In this document: piece by piece, positions 8,792-17,796 of the stretch
How positions within the stretch are numbered: position 1 is the first letter of the stretch
Layout of the letters: the number at the start of each line of letters is the position of its first letter
Source: DASYXW01 sp035934405
GTDB taxonomy: Bacteria; Acidobacteriota; Terriglobia; UBA7540
NCBI GenBank assembly: GCA_035934405.1
Contig: DASYXW010000058.1
Coordinates: forward strand, 1 to 64,000
Direction of reading: 5' to 3'
Length of the DNA: 64,000 nucleotides
Program-made: the position numbers and the translations under genes
The notes under the pieces: generated by a model
Seen by the model: only the letters and a program-made list of their open reading frames with translations
What the model was told of the DNA's origin: nothing
Database searches by the model: none

Positions 8792-10172
8792 AAGTTCCAT
8801 CCTGATCATCGACGACGAGCAGGAAATCCGCGAAAGCCTGCAGGAGCTGCTGACAGTTGACGGCTACACGCTCGACTCGGCGCCCAACGCCGAGGCGGGC
8901 CTCAAGAAAGTCGAGGATCGGCTCTATGACCTGGTGTTGCTCGATATCAACCTGCCGGGCCGCAACGGGCTCGACGTCCTCAAGCTTATCAAGCGCGACA
9001 GCCCCGACACGGCCGTCATCATGATCACCGCCTACGATTCGAGCCAGGTGGCGTTCCAGGCTTCGCGGGAAGGCGCGGACAGCTACATCACCAAGCCCTG
9101 GGACAACGACAAACTGCTGGTGGAAATCCGCAACTCGCTCGATAAGTCGCGGCTGCAGGTTGAGAACGTTCAACTGCGGCGCGCCTTGAAGCGCTTCGGC
9201 CTGCCGAATATCGTGGGCAAGAGCGAGCCGATGCAGAAAGTTTTCGACCTGATTACCCAGATTGCTCCCAGCCGCGCCACCGTGTTGATTCAGGGGGAGA
9301 GCGGCACCGGCAAGGAACTGGTGGCCAAGACGATTCACGCCACCAGTCCCCGCGCCGACAAGCCGTTCGTGCCGGTCAATACCGGCTCGCTGCCCGTGGA
9401 CCTTCTCGACAGCACGCTGTTCGGCCACGTCAAAGGAGCATTTACGTCGGCCATTGCTTCGAAGCGCGGCCTCTTTGAGCTCGCCGACCAGGGGACGATT
9501 TTCTTCGACGAGATTGGCACCATCGGCGTCGAAACCCAATCCAAGCTGCTCCGCGTGATCCAGGAACGCGAGTTCATGCGCCTGGGCGGCACCGACACCC
9601 TGAAGGTGGACGTGCGGATTCTCGCGGCCACGAACACGGATCTGCGCCGGCTGGTGCAGGAGAACAAGTTTCGCGAGGACCTCTATTATCGCCTCAACGT
9701 TATCTCACTGTCGCTGCCGCCGCTGCGCGAGCGCAAGGAGGATATTCCCGCGCTTCTCGGTCACTTCTTGACCAAGTTCACGCAGGAAAACGCCAAGGGC
9801 GCCCTTCACTTCTCGCCCGAGGCGCTCAAGATGCTGATGGACTATGACTGGCCGGGAAACGTGCGCGAGCTGGAAAACGCGGTGGAGCGGGCGGTGGTTC
9901 TCTCCTCCAATACGGTGCTTGGCGCCGACCTGCTGCCGGAGCAGCTCACCTCAGACGGCTCGCAAGCGCCCCGCGCCGTCGTGGAGAGCCTCAACGGCAA
10001 GTCTCTCTTCGACATCACGGAGTCTTACGAGCGGGACGTGATTCTCGACGTGCTGGCGCGGACGAACTGGAGCCAGACCGATGCGGCCGAGCGCCTGAAA
10101 ATCCCGCTTTCGACGCTCAACCAGAAGGTGAAGCGGCTGCAGATTGACATCAAGCGCCGCCGGAGCGCGTGA
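8781..10172 (+). CDS. NtrC-family sigma-54 response regulator with a GAFTSA loop
   Basis: The 463-residue protein has a receiver domain with phospho-acceptor D55 (LVLLDINLPG), a central AAA+ domain (Walker A GESGTGKE at 172-179, Walker B FFDEIG) and a C-terminal Fis-type helix-turn-helix (NWSQTDAAERLKIPLSTLNQ). It is the partner of the overlapping upstream kinase. The sigma-54 contact loop reads GAFTSA at 219-224 rather than the canonical GAFTGA. The Thr that touches sigma-54 is retained, so the protein may still activate, but the loop variant is worth noting. The gene stops 25 bases before the convergent CPBP gene. Confidence 0.92.
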   Translation: MPSKSSILIIDDEQEIRESLQELLTVDGYTLDSAPNAEAGLKKVEDRLYDLVLLDINLPGRNGLDVLKLIKRDSPDTAVIMITAYDSSQVAFQASREGADSYITKPWDNDKLLVEIRNSLDKSRLQVENVQLRRALKRFGLPNIVGKSEPMQKVFDLITQIAPSRATVLIQGESGTGKELVAKTIHATSPRADKPFVPVNTGSLPVDLLDSTLFGHVKGAFTSAIASKRGLFELADQGTIFFDEIGTIGVETQSKLLRVIQEREFMRLGGTDTLKVDVRILAATNTDLRRLVQENKFREDLYYRLNVISLSLPPLRERKEDIPALLGHFLTKFTQENAKGALHFSPEALKMLMDYDWPGNVRELENAVERAVVLSSNTVLGADLLPEQLTSDGSQAPRAVVESLNGKSLFDITESYERDVILDVLARTNWSQTDAAERLKIPLSTLNQKVKRLQIDIKRRRSA

Positions 10173-10196
10173 CCAGGAAGCAGCGCTTCGAGGTCA

Positions 10197-11099
10197 CTAT
10201 GAGTGCCCCGGCAAGGCCGGCATGGTGCGGAAGTGGTGGGTAGCGAAGAAGAGGGCCGACATCAACGTGGCGTTGTATGCCATGTGCAGCACGACGCTGG
10301 GCGTGAGTGACTTCGTCACCGCGCGCGCCAGCGACAGAACCAGCCCCACCACCAGGATGACCAGAACCCGGCCCCACGCCCCCCAGTATTCCGGCACGTG
10401 AAGACCGGCAAACAGCACAGCCGTGCCCACGATGGCGAATTGAAAGCCGGCCAGCCTCTCAAAGAAGGCATAGAGGACGCCGCGAAAAACCAGCTCCTCC
10501 ATGAAGGGCGCGATGAACACTGACAGGATGCCCAGGGCGTAGCCGGCGGCGGGAGAGTTGAAGAGTTTTTGGAGCGGAAACGTGTTGTTGTCGGGCAGAA
10601 GGGCCGGGATGAACTGCACCGCAACGGCGAGCAGCAAACCGCCTGCCATGTACCGACCAATCTGCCCCAGGGTCAGTGAATGCCATTGCAGGCCGCGCCA
10701 GAAGGGCTGGCGATAGTGGGCGACAATCAGGAGATACACGCACACCAGCACGAAGGCGTAACAGACAAACTGCAGCGCAACCAGGAAGAAAGTATTCTGC
10801 TCGAGCGTACTGAGGGAAGTGTGCCAGCCCATGAGGGGCCGCAGCAGCGCGTAGCCCAGAATCACCAGAAGCTGACAGACCACCAATCCACCGCACAGAA
10901 TTGCCACGAAGACCAGGAGGTCACGCGGTCTCCACAAGCGGGGCGGCGCCTCGACCGACTCCGAGAACAGGGTCGGCGGTGCGGCCGCCGACGCGCCTTC
11001 GCTCGCGGGCATTTCAGAGGACGGGGCGGCCGGAGGCCGAGGGCCTTCCGGATAGGGCATCGGTCCCAAGGCGGCTTTATCCGGCTGCTCGTCACTCAT
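10197..11099 (-). CDS. CPBP-family intramembrane glutamic protease
   Basis: The 300-residue protein has a Pro/Ala-rich cytoplasmic N-terminus (1-55) followed by seven or eight membrane segments. The three CPBP (Abi) motifs are present in order: EELVFRG, the LFAGLH motif with its conserved His, and LHMAYN. Family members cleave within membranes; in bacteria substrates are rarely known. The start codon overlaps the stop of the upstream deoxyhypusine-synthase-like gene as ATGA, making it the third gene of a uvrA operon. The operon partners do not indicate a substrate. Confidence 0.85.
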   Translation of the reverse strand: MSDEQPDKAALGPMPYPEGPRPPAAPSSEMPASEGASAAAPPTLFSESVEAPPRLWRPRDLLVFVAILCGGLVVCQLLVILGYALLRPLMGWHTSLSTLEQNTFFLVALQFVCYAFVLVCVYLLIVAHYRQPFWRGLQWHSLTLGQIGRYMAGGLLLAVAVQFIPALLPDNNTFPLQKLFNSPAAGYALGILSVFIAPFMEELVFRGVLYAFFERLAGFQFAIVGTAVLFAGLHVPEYWGAWGRVLVILVVGLVLSLARAVTKSLTPSVVLHMAYNATLMSALFFATHHFRTMPALPGHS

Positions 11100-12079
11100 C
11101 GCTTGTCACCGTCTCTGAGCGCCGCCGCCAGCAGCGGAATCATCAGTTCGTGATGACCGGTCAGGGCGTAACCGCGGCTGGCGTGGCGGCCTTTCCCCGC
11201 CGCCGTCGGGCGCCGCAGCACGTTCTCGGTGGGCCGGTAATGCTGGATGAAGTCGAGGTTCACCGTGGTGATGCCCCGCGGCGCGTGTCCCAGATTAGCA
11301 GCGAGGCTCACGCACTTCAGAAACACTTCCGGCAGAATCACCGCCGAGCCGGCGTTGAGATACACTCCGCCGTCGTCCATTTGCTTCACCAGCGCGGCCA
11401 GCAGCAGAAAGTCGCGGTGCGTGGCGGCGCCGACCGCCCGCGCATCCATCGCAGGATGATTGTGGATGATGTCCGTGCCGATGGCCTCGTGGACGGTCAC
11501 CGGCACGCGCGCCCGGTACGCGGCCGCGAGCAAACTGTATCGCCGGAAGCGAACCGGCACCGGCGGACGCTTCTGCGCCAGAAACCGTCCGACTGCCTCG
11601 CCGATTCCCAACCCTTCGCGGTCGCCTTGCGCGATGGCTTCGTTGATGAAGCGGCCGGTCTCCTCCGCCATGCCAAACCGTCCCTGGCCGAGCACGGCCG
11701 GAACGTCCTCGGAGGTCGAGCCGACAAGGGCGATCTCGAAATCATGGATCAACGCTGCGCCGTTCATGGCCACGGCGGTGAGGAAGCCTCGCCGCATAAG
11801 ATCGATCAGCACCGGCGCCAGGCCCACTTTGATTACGTGCCCGCCGAGCGCCCAGATGATCGGCTTGCGTTTGTCGCGGGCGCGCCGGATGGCGGCGACG
11901 ACAGCGCGAAAGTCATTGCCGGCCAGGATGCGGGGCAAAGAGTTTACCCACTGACGAACTGAAGCGCCCGGCGGAGTGGCTTGCGCGAAATCGGAGAACG
12001 CGACCTTGCTAGGCCGCGATTGCAGACCATAGGTTCGAACCCGGTTAAGGTTGACTGGATGCTGGCGGTAGATGCTCAT
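11096..12079 (-). CDS. Deoxyhypusine synthase-like protein
   Basis: The 327-residue protein contains a Rossmann-like core: a GGHVIKVGLAP segment near 80, AVAMNGAALIHDFEIAL near 103 and the GSTSEDV segment that follows, all reminiscent of the deoxyhypusine/homospermidine synthase superfamily. Bacteria lack eIF5A, so a polyamine reaction or another NAD-dependent transfer is more likely than hypusination; the assignment rests on motif memory and is moderate. It overlaps uvrA upstream and the CPBP gene downstream by ATGA junctions, so it is translationally coupled to both. Confidence 0.6.
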   Translation of the reverse strand: MSIYRQHPVNLNRVRTYGLQSRPSKVAFSDFAQATPPGASVRQWVNSLPRILAGNDFRAVVAAIRRARDKRKPIIWALGGHVIKVGLAPVLIDLMRRGFLTAVAMNGAALIHDFEIALVGSTSEDVPAVLGQGRFGMAEETGRFINEAIAQGDREGLGIGEAVGRFLAQKRPPVPVRFRRYSLLAAAYRARVPVTVHEAIGTDIIHNHPAMDARAVGAATHRDFLLLAALVKQMDDGGVYLNAGSAVILPEVFLKCVSLAANLGHAPRGITTVNLDFIQHYRPTENVLRRPTAAGKGRHASRGYALTGHHELMIPLLAAALRDGDKR

Positions 12080-14877
12080 GAATGGGATGGTGAACAGCCG
12101 TTCTTCAACACTGGCGCCAGGGCGCGGCCGGTGTACGACTTCTTGCTGCGCGCCACCGCCTCCGGCGTGCCTTCGGCGACGATGCGGCCACCCGCTTCGC
12201 CGCCTTCCGGGCCGAGGTCGATGATCCAGTCCGCTTGTTTCACGACGTCCAGATTATGCTCGATGATGATGACGGTGTTGCCGAGGTCTGTCAAGCGATT
12301 GAGAACGTCCATGAGCTGCTTGACGTCGGCGAAGTGCAGTCCCGTGGTCGGCTCGTCGAGAATGTAGAGCGTGCGGCCGGTCTGGCGGCGGCTCAGCTCG
12401 CGCGCCAGTTTGATGCGCTGGGCTTCGCCGCCCGAAAGTGTGGTCGAGGGCTGGCCGAGGTGGAGATAGCCCAGGCCGACATCGACCACGGTTTGCAGCT
12501 TTTGCCTGATCGCCGGTATGTTTTCGAGCACCGGCAGAGCATCTTTTGCCGTCAGGTCGAGCAGGTCGGCAATCGACTGTCCCTTGTATTTCACCGCCAG
12601 CGTCTCCGAGTTGTAGCGCCGTCCGCGGCAGACCTCACAGGTGACAAAGACGTCGGGCAGAAAGTTCATCTCGATGCGCCGCAACCCGTCGCCCTGGCAG
12701 GCTTCGCAGCGCCCACCCTTGACGTTGAAACTGAAGCGGCCGGCGCGGTAGCCTCGCTGTTTGGACTCGGCCAGCATGGCGTAAAGCTCCCGGATGGGCG
12801 CGAAAACGCCGGTGTAAGTTGCGGGGTTCGAGCGCGGCGTTCGGCCGATAGGCGCTTGGTCGATCACAACCACCTTGTCGATATGTTCGAGACCCTTCAT
12901 CCCGCGATGCGCTCCCGGCTCATCGAGAGCACGATACAGTTTCTTCGCTATCGCCTTGTAGAGGATGTCGTTCACCAGAGTGGACTTGCCAGAGCCGGAG
13001 ACGCCGGTTATCACGGTCAATGCGCCGAGCGGGAAGCGAACGTCAATGTTCTTGAGATTGTTGGCGTGCGCGCCGAGGACAGCGACCCACTTGCCGTTGG
13101 GCGAGCGCCGCCGGGTCGGCACGGGAATCGCGAGCCGTCCCGAGAGGTACTGGCCGGTAAGCGAATCCGTCGCGGCGGCGATCGCTTCCGGCGGTCCGGA
13201 GGCGACCAGATGGCCGCCTTGCTTGCCGGCGCCGGGTCCGAGGTCAATCACGAAGTCGGCGCGACGGATCGTCTCCTCGTCGTGCTCAACCACCAGCACC
13301 GTGTTGCCGAGGTCGCGTAAGCGCTCGATCGATTCCAGCAGCCGCTGGTTATCGCGCGGGTGGAGGCCGATCGACGGCTCATCGAGCACGTACAGGACGC
13401 CGCGCAGCTTCGAGCCAATCTGCGTCGCCAGGCGGATGCGCTGGCTTTCGCCGCTGGAGAGCGAAGCGGCCGAGCGCTCCAGGCTCAAATATCCCAGGCC
13501 GACGGCCAGCAGAAAGTCGAGCCGCTCCGAGATTTCGCCGAGGATGCGCCGCGCCAGAATCGCCTCGCGTGGCGTGAGCTTGATTTTTCCCACCGTTTCG
13601 CGGGCGCGGCTGATCGGTAGAGCGGTGAAGTCGGCGATAGAGATACCGGCCACCGTAACGGCAAGGCTCTCGGGACGCAGGCGCCGGCCCTGACATTGAA
13701 AGCAGACCGTGGCCGACATGTACTGCTCGAACCACTCGCGGTAACTCTCGGAAGTGGTCTCGCCGTACCAGCGGTCGAGCAAGGGAATAACGCCGGCGAA
13801 AACCGACTGAGCCCGCGGGTTCCGCGGATTCCGGCCAAACAGAATCAGGTTCTGGATCGGCCGCGAAAGCTTTTCGAACGGCGTCTTCAGGTCAAACCCA
13901 TATTGCTCCGCCGCGCGCGTCAAGCCGCGCTGGAGGAAGGCGGAACCGGCGCCCGGCCCCAATCCGCCGGCGAGCGCCGGGCGCGACCAGTCGGCCACCA
14001 CCTTGGCGGGGTCGAACGCATACTGGCTGCCGAGCCCCTTGCACGCCGGGCAGGCTCCGTAAACGCTGTTAAACGAGAAGGAGCGCGGCTCGAGCGCCGG
14101 CACGCTGACACCGCAGTAGGCGCAAGCGGATTGCTGCGAATAAAGGTGCTCCCCGCCATCCACCACTGCGACGAGCACCAGGCCATTGGCGAGTTTCGTG
14201 GCGGTGTCGATGGAAGTGGCCAGGCGCGCTTCGATGCCGGGCTTCACCAGCAGGCGGTCGACGACGATTTCAATCGTATGATTCTTGCGGCGGTCGAGGC
14301 CGATTTCGTCTTCTACTTGCCGGAGCGCTCCATCCACCCGGACGCGCACAAAACCCTTCGCTGCCAGTTGCTCGAAAACCTTGCGAAACTCCCCCTTGCG
14401 CCCGCGCACCAGGGGAGCGAGGATCATCACGCGCTCCGCCCCCGAACCCAAACCCATGACGGAGGCCACGATCTGATCTGTCGTCTGGCGCGAGATGGGG
14501 CGCCGGCACTGATGGCAGTGCAGCACGCCGATGGACGAGTAAAGTAAACGGAGATAGTCGTAGATCTCGGTGATGGTGCCGACGGTGGAGCGCGGACTGC
14601 GGCTGGTGGTCTTCTGCTCGATCGAAATCGCCGGGCTCAGGCCCTCCACCGAATCCACTTCCGGCCGCTCCATCTGGTCCAGAAACTGCCGGGCGTAGGC
14701 CGAGAGCGTCTGCACGTAGCGCCGCTGCCCTTCAGCGTAGATGACGTCGAAAGCGAGGCTCGATTTGCCGGAGCCGCTGAGTCCCGTAACGACGGTCAGC
14801 GCGTTGCGGGGCATCTCAACATCGATGTTCTTAAGGTTGTGCTGACGCGCGCCGCGCACTGTGATTTGGTTGAGCAT
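12076..14877 (-). CDS. uvrA: UvrABC system protein A
   Basis: The 933-residue protein is full length for UvrA, the damage-recognition ATPase of nucleotide excision repair. It has two ABC modules, each with Walker A (GLSGSGKSS near 33 and GVSGSGKST in the second half), signature LSGGE/LSSGE and Walker B LDEPS/LDEPT. The structural zinc fingers are visible as CxxC pairs (CAYC...CPAC and CEAC...CEVC), plus CHQC in the UvrB-binding region. It leads an operon with two overlapping downstream genes that have no obvious repair role. A sigma-70 promoter lies 50-75 bases upstream; no LexA box was recognised. Confidence 0.97.
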   Translation of the reverse strand: MLNQITVRGARQHNLKNIDVEMPRNALTVVTGLSGSGKSSLAFDVIYAEGQRRYVQTLSAYARQFLDQMERPEVDSVEGLSPAISIEQKTTSRSPRSTVGTITEIYDYLRLLYSSIGVLHCHQCRRPISRQTTDQIVASVMGLGSGAERVMILAPLVRGRKGEFRKVFEQLAAKGFVRVRVDGALRQVEDEIGLDRRKNHTIEIVVDRLLVKPGIEARLATSIDTATKLANGLVLVAVVDGGEHLYSQQSACAYCGVSVPALEPRSFSFNSVYGACPACKGLGSQYAFDPAKVVADWSRPALAGGLGPGAGSAFLQRGLTRAAEQYGFDLKTPFEKLSRPIQNLILFGRNPRNPRAQSVFAGVIPLLDRWYGETTSESYREWFEQYMSATVCFQCQGRRLRPESLAVTVAGISIADFTALPISRARETVGKIKLTPREAILARRILGEISERLDFLLAVGLGYLSLERSAASLSSGESQRIRLATQIGSKLRGVLYVLDEPSIGLHPRDNQRLLESIERLRDLGNTVLVVEHDEETIRRADFVIDLGPGAGKQGGHLVASGPPEAIAAATDSLTGQYLSGRLAIPVPTRRRSPNGKWVAVLGAHANNLKNIDVRFPLGALTVITGVSGSGKSTLVNDILYKAIAKKLYRALDEPGAHRGMKGLEHIDKVVVIDQAPIGRTPRSNPATYTGVFAPIRELYAMLAESKQRGYRAGRFSFNVKGGRCEACQGDGLRRIEMNFLPDVFVTCEVCRGRRYNSETLAVKYKGQSIADLLDLTAKDALPVLENIPAIRQKLQTVVDVGLGYLHLGQPSTTLSGGEAQRIKLARELSRRQTGRTLYILDEPTTGLHFADVKQLMDVLNRLTDLGNTVIIIEHNLDVVKQADWIIDLGPEGGEAGGRIVAEGTPEAVARSKKSYTGRALAPVLKNGCSPSHS

Positions 14878-14925
14878 GGTTCTCTACACGCTACGAAGGG
14901 GGGGTCGACAAAACCCCCACCTACC

Positions 14926-14954
14926 ATGCTAGGAGGGAAGGCCGCCGCGGTCAA
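14926..14954 (-). promoter_or_regulatory. Sigma-70 promoter of the uvrA operon
   Basis: Minus-strand TTGACC (14954-14949), 17-base spacer, TAGCAT (14931-14926). A hairpin-forming run of G and C (about 14898-14920) follows in the leader, between promoter and start codon. Confidence 0.6.
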
Positions 14955-15025
14955 GCACGCCGGCCGGCTCGGGTTGGAGGACCTGTAATTGACTTGGCGA
15001 CGGACATCCCGCAAGATGATTGACG

Positions 15026-15949
15026 ATGAGCGCCGCCAACCCAGAATCCAGTGACCGGGCTATTTCTGTTCCTGGTCTCGCGCCTCCGCCTGGTCTTCTG
15101 GGCAAGGTCCGAGTGACGTTCGAGATGATCAAGTTCGAGCACTCTGTCTTCGCTTTGCCTTTCGCTCTGACGGGGGCGGTACTGGCGGTGCGCGGCTGGC
15201 CCGCGTGGCGGCAGATACTCTGGATTGTGGTCGCCATGGTAGGCGCGCGCAGCGCCGCCATGACCTTTAACCGCATCGTTGACCTGAAGTTCGACACCGC
15301 CAATCCCCGCACCCGAACTCGCGCTCTCGCCGCCGGACATCTCAGCCTGCGGTTCGCGGCGGGCTTCACGGTTGCTGCCTGCGCCTTGCTGTTGCTCGCC
15401 GCCTGGGAGCTTAATCCGCTCGCCTTCAGGCTTTCGCCCCCCGCGCTGGCTATTCTTCTAGGCTACTCCTACACCAAGCGGTTCACCTGGCTCTCGCATC
15501 TCTGGCTGGGCGCATGTCTTGGGATGTCGCCGGTCGCCGCCTGGATCGCCCTGCGGGGCGACGTGAGCGCCGGCGTGCTGCTGCTGGGCGCGGCCGTTAC
15601 CCTTTGGGTGGCGGGCTTCGATCTCATTTACGCGTGCCAGGATGTTGAGTTCGACCGCGCCCAGGGCCTGTGGTCGCTCCCTCGCCAGTTTGGCGTCCGC
15701 GCTACGCTCATCATTTCGGGCGCGCTCCACATCCTCATGCTGGCGCTCCTCGTCGAAGTTATCCGGCTTGAGCACCTGGGGTGGATCGCGCTCGCCGGCC
15801 TGGGGTTTGTGGCTATCCTGCTAGCCTACGAGCACGCCCTGGTGAAGCCGTCCGACCTCTCACGCGTCAATGCCGCCTTCTTCACCCTCAACGGCTATAT
15901 CAGCGTGGTGTTTTTCGCGACCTGGTGCGCGGACGTCCTGGTGCGCTGA
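15026..15949 (+). CDS. UbiA-family 4-hydroxybenzoate-type polyprenyltransferase
   Basis: The 307-residue integral membrane protein has about nine membrane helices and both Asp-rich motifs: NRIVDLKFD (with the NxxxDxxxD pattern) and DLIYACQDVEFD (DxxYxxxDxxxD), which bind Mg-prenyl diphosphate. It should attach a polyprenyl chain to an aromatic acid for quinone synthesis. In a menaquinone-only organism the equivalent is MqnP of the futalosine route; the window does not decide between ubiquinone and menaquinone. ATG 15026 was preferred to the TTG six bases upstream. Confidence 0.88.
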   Translation: MSAANPESSDRAISVPGLAPPPGLLGKVRVTFEMIKFEHSVFALPFALTGAVLAVRGWPAWRQILWIVVAMVGARSAAMTFNRIVDLKFDTANPRTRTRALAAGHLSLRFAAGFTVAACALLLLAAWELNPLAFRLSPPALAILLGYSYTKRFTWLSHLWLGACLGMSPVAAWIALRGDVSAGVLLLGAAVTLWVAGFDLIYACQDVEFDRAQGLWSLPRQFGVRATLIISGALHILMLALLVEVIRLEHLGWIALAGLGFVAILLAYEHALVKPSDLSRVNAAFFTLNGYISVVFFATWCADVLVR

Positions 15950-16022
15950 GCCGTGACGGAGGGTCTCAGGTCGAATTGCAGCTAGGCTAGACCAGCGGCC
16001 TTAGGCGGCGAACGGCGCTGGC

Positions 16023-16054
16023 GTCATTTGGATTCCTGCTTTCGCGGGGATGAC
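16023..16054. repeat. REP-like palindrome of the GTCAT...ATGAC type
   Basis: GTCATTTGGATTCC, CTGCTTTCGCGGG and GATGAC together form the familiar dispersed palindrome built around TTCGCGGG, found between genes in many unrelated bacteria. Only one copy was noticed in the window. Confidence 0.55.
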
Positions 16055-16143
16055 CGCCAGGAGCGGGCCTTCCCCTGTTCCCTTGGCCAAATGACACCGG
16101 TACCCTGCGGACCGGCCGTTCCAGCGGCGTCCGGACGGAGTGA

Positions 16144-16149
16144 TATAAT
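16144..16149 (+). promoter_or_regulatory. Possible -10 box of the carboxylase operon
   Basis: A perfect TATAAT lies about 100 bases ahead of the carboxylase start. No convincing -35 box is seen at 16-18 bases upstream, so the assignment is weak. Confidence 0.35.
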
Positions 16150-16245
16150 CAGGAGCGATTGACCGTAGCATATTGAATCGAAAACCGGCGGCCAGGCCCA
16201 GGCGAAAAGTAAGGCTCGCGGGCCGCCGTGGTCCAACTGGCGTCT

Positions 16246-17796
16246 ATGACCCCGCAGAAACAGATCGATGAACTTCGCCGCCGGCAGACGCTGGCAGAAG
16301 AGGGCGGCGGCCGCGAGCGTCGCGAACGGGAGCACGCCGAGGGCAAACTCTCGGCGCGTGAACGGGTGGCCTTGCTCTATGACGAGGGCACGTTTCAGGA
16401 GCTCGACGCGCTCGTCGAGCACGACTGCACCGACTTCGGCATGGCCGGCCAGCGCATTCCTGGCGACGGTGTGGTGGCGGGATACGGCCAGATTAACGGC
16501 CGCCTGACTTACGCCTTCGCACAAGACTTCACCGTCTTCGGAGGGTCACTCAGCAGGGCCAACGCGGCGAAGATCTGCAAGATTATGGACCTGGCCATGA
16601 AAGTTGGGGCGCCGGTCGTCGGACTGAACGATTCGGGCGGCGCGCGAATCCAGGAAGGCGTCGCTTCGCTCGCCGGCTACGCTGACATCTTTCTGCGCAA
16701 CACGCTCGCCTCGGGAGTCATTCCACAGATCTCCGCTATTCTCGGCCCTTGCGCCGGCGGCGCCGTCTATTCGCCCGCCATCACCGACTTTACGATCATG
16801 GCCGACAAGATCAGCTACATGTTCGTGACCGGCCCCGACGTCATCAAGACGGTGATGCACGAGGAGGTGACCAAGGAAGAGCTGGGCGGCCCCATGACGC
16901 ACAACTCGGTGAGCGGCGTGGCGCATTTTCTCGGTCGCGACGGGGCCGACTCGCTGGCGCTGGTCCGCGAACTGCTCTCCTTCATGCCGCAAAACAACCG
17001 CGAAGACCCACCGCGCCTCGAGTCCAGCGACCCGGTCGACCGGCGCGACATCGAGCTCGATACCGCGGTGCCGGCCGAACCCGACAAACCGTACGACATC
17101 AAGGATGTCATCCAGCGCGTCGTTGACGAAGGTTACTTCCTCGAGGTTCACGAGCACTACGCCCGGAATATCGTGGTGGGATTCGCGCGGCTCGCGGGCC
17201 AGAGCGTGGGCATCGTGGCCAATCAACCCGCTTTTCTCGCCGGGTGTCTCGACATCAACGCCTCGGTGAAGGGCGCGCGCTTCGTCCGCTTCTGCGACGC
17301 CTTCAACATCCCGCTCATCACTTTCGAGGATGTGCCGGGATTTCTGCCTGGGACCCAGCAGGAGTTCGGCGGCATCATCCGTCACGGCGCCAAGCTCCTT
17401 TTCGCCTTCGCCGAGGCCACGGTGCCGAAGATTACCGTGATCACCCGCAAGGCTTACGGCGGCGCTTACTGCGTGATGTCGTCGAAGCATATCCGCACCG
17501 ACGTCAATTATGCCTACCCGACCGCTGAAATCGCCGTGATGGGGCCGGAAGGCGCGGTGAACATCGTCTACCGTCGCGAGCTGCAAAAGGCCGAAGACCC
17601 CGAGAAACTGCGCCGCGAAAAGGTGGAAGAATTCCGCCAGCGTTTCGCCAACCCGTATGTTGCGGCGGAGCGGGGGTACGTGGACGAGGTGATTCAACCG
17701 CGCGACACTCGCCCCAAACTGATTGCGGCCTTGCGCATGCTTGAAAACAAGCGCGACACCAACCCTCCGAAAAAGCACGGGAACATTCCGCTATGA
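16246..17796 (+). CDS. Acyl-CoA carboxylase, carboxyltransferase (beta) subunit
   Basis: The 516-residue protein matches the propionyl/acetyl-CoA carboxylase beta family in length and order: KLSARERVALLYDEGTF at the N-terminus, the acyl-CoA binding segment GGARIQEGV, the oxyanion segment GPCAGGAVYSPA in the N-half and KAYGGAYCVMSSK in the C-half. It transfers CO2 from carboxybiotin to acyl-CoA. A GTG at 16228 would add six residues; neither start has a clear ribosome site. The stop overlaps the biotin carboxylase start by ATGA and a carrier protein follows, giving a complete three-subunit enzyme. Propionyl-CoA is the likeliest substrate, but this is not proven. Confidence 0.93.
   Translation: MTPQKQIDELRRRQTLAEEGGGRERREREHAEGKLSARERVALLYDEGTFQELDALVEHDCTDFGMAGQRIPGDGVVAGYGQINGRLTYAFAQDFTVFGGSLSRANAAKICKIMDLAMKVGAPVVGLNDSGGARIQEGVASLAGYADIFLRNTLASGVIPQISAILGPCAGGAVYSPAITDFTIMADKISYMFVTGPDVIKTVMHEEVTKEELGGPMTHNSVSGVAHFLGRDGADSLALVRELLSFMPQNNREDPPRLESSDPVDRRDIELDTAVPAEPDKPYDIKDVIQRVVDEGYFLEVHEHYARNIVVGFARLAGQSVGIVANQPAFLAGCLDINASVKGARFVRFCDAFNIPLITFEDVPGFLPGTQQEFGGIIRHGAKLLFAFAEATVPKITVITRKAYGGAYCVMSSKHIRTDVNYAYPTAEIAVMGPEGAVNIVYRRELQKAEDPEKLRREKVEEFRQRFANPYVAAERGYVDEVIQPRDTRPKLIAALRMLENKRDTNPPKKHGNIPL

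Noticed and set aside
12030..12045. tRNA-like T-loop sequence GGTTCGAACC
   Set aside because: No acceptor, D or anticodon stems surround it and it lies inside the deoxyhypusine-synthase-like coding sequence.
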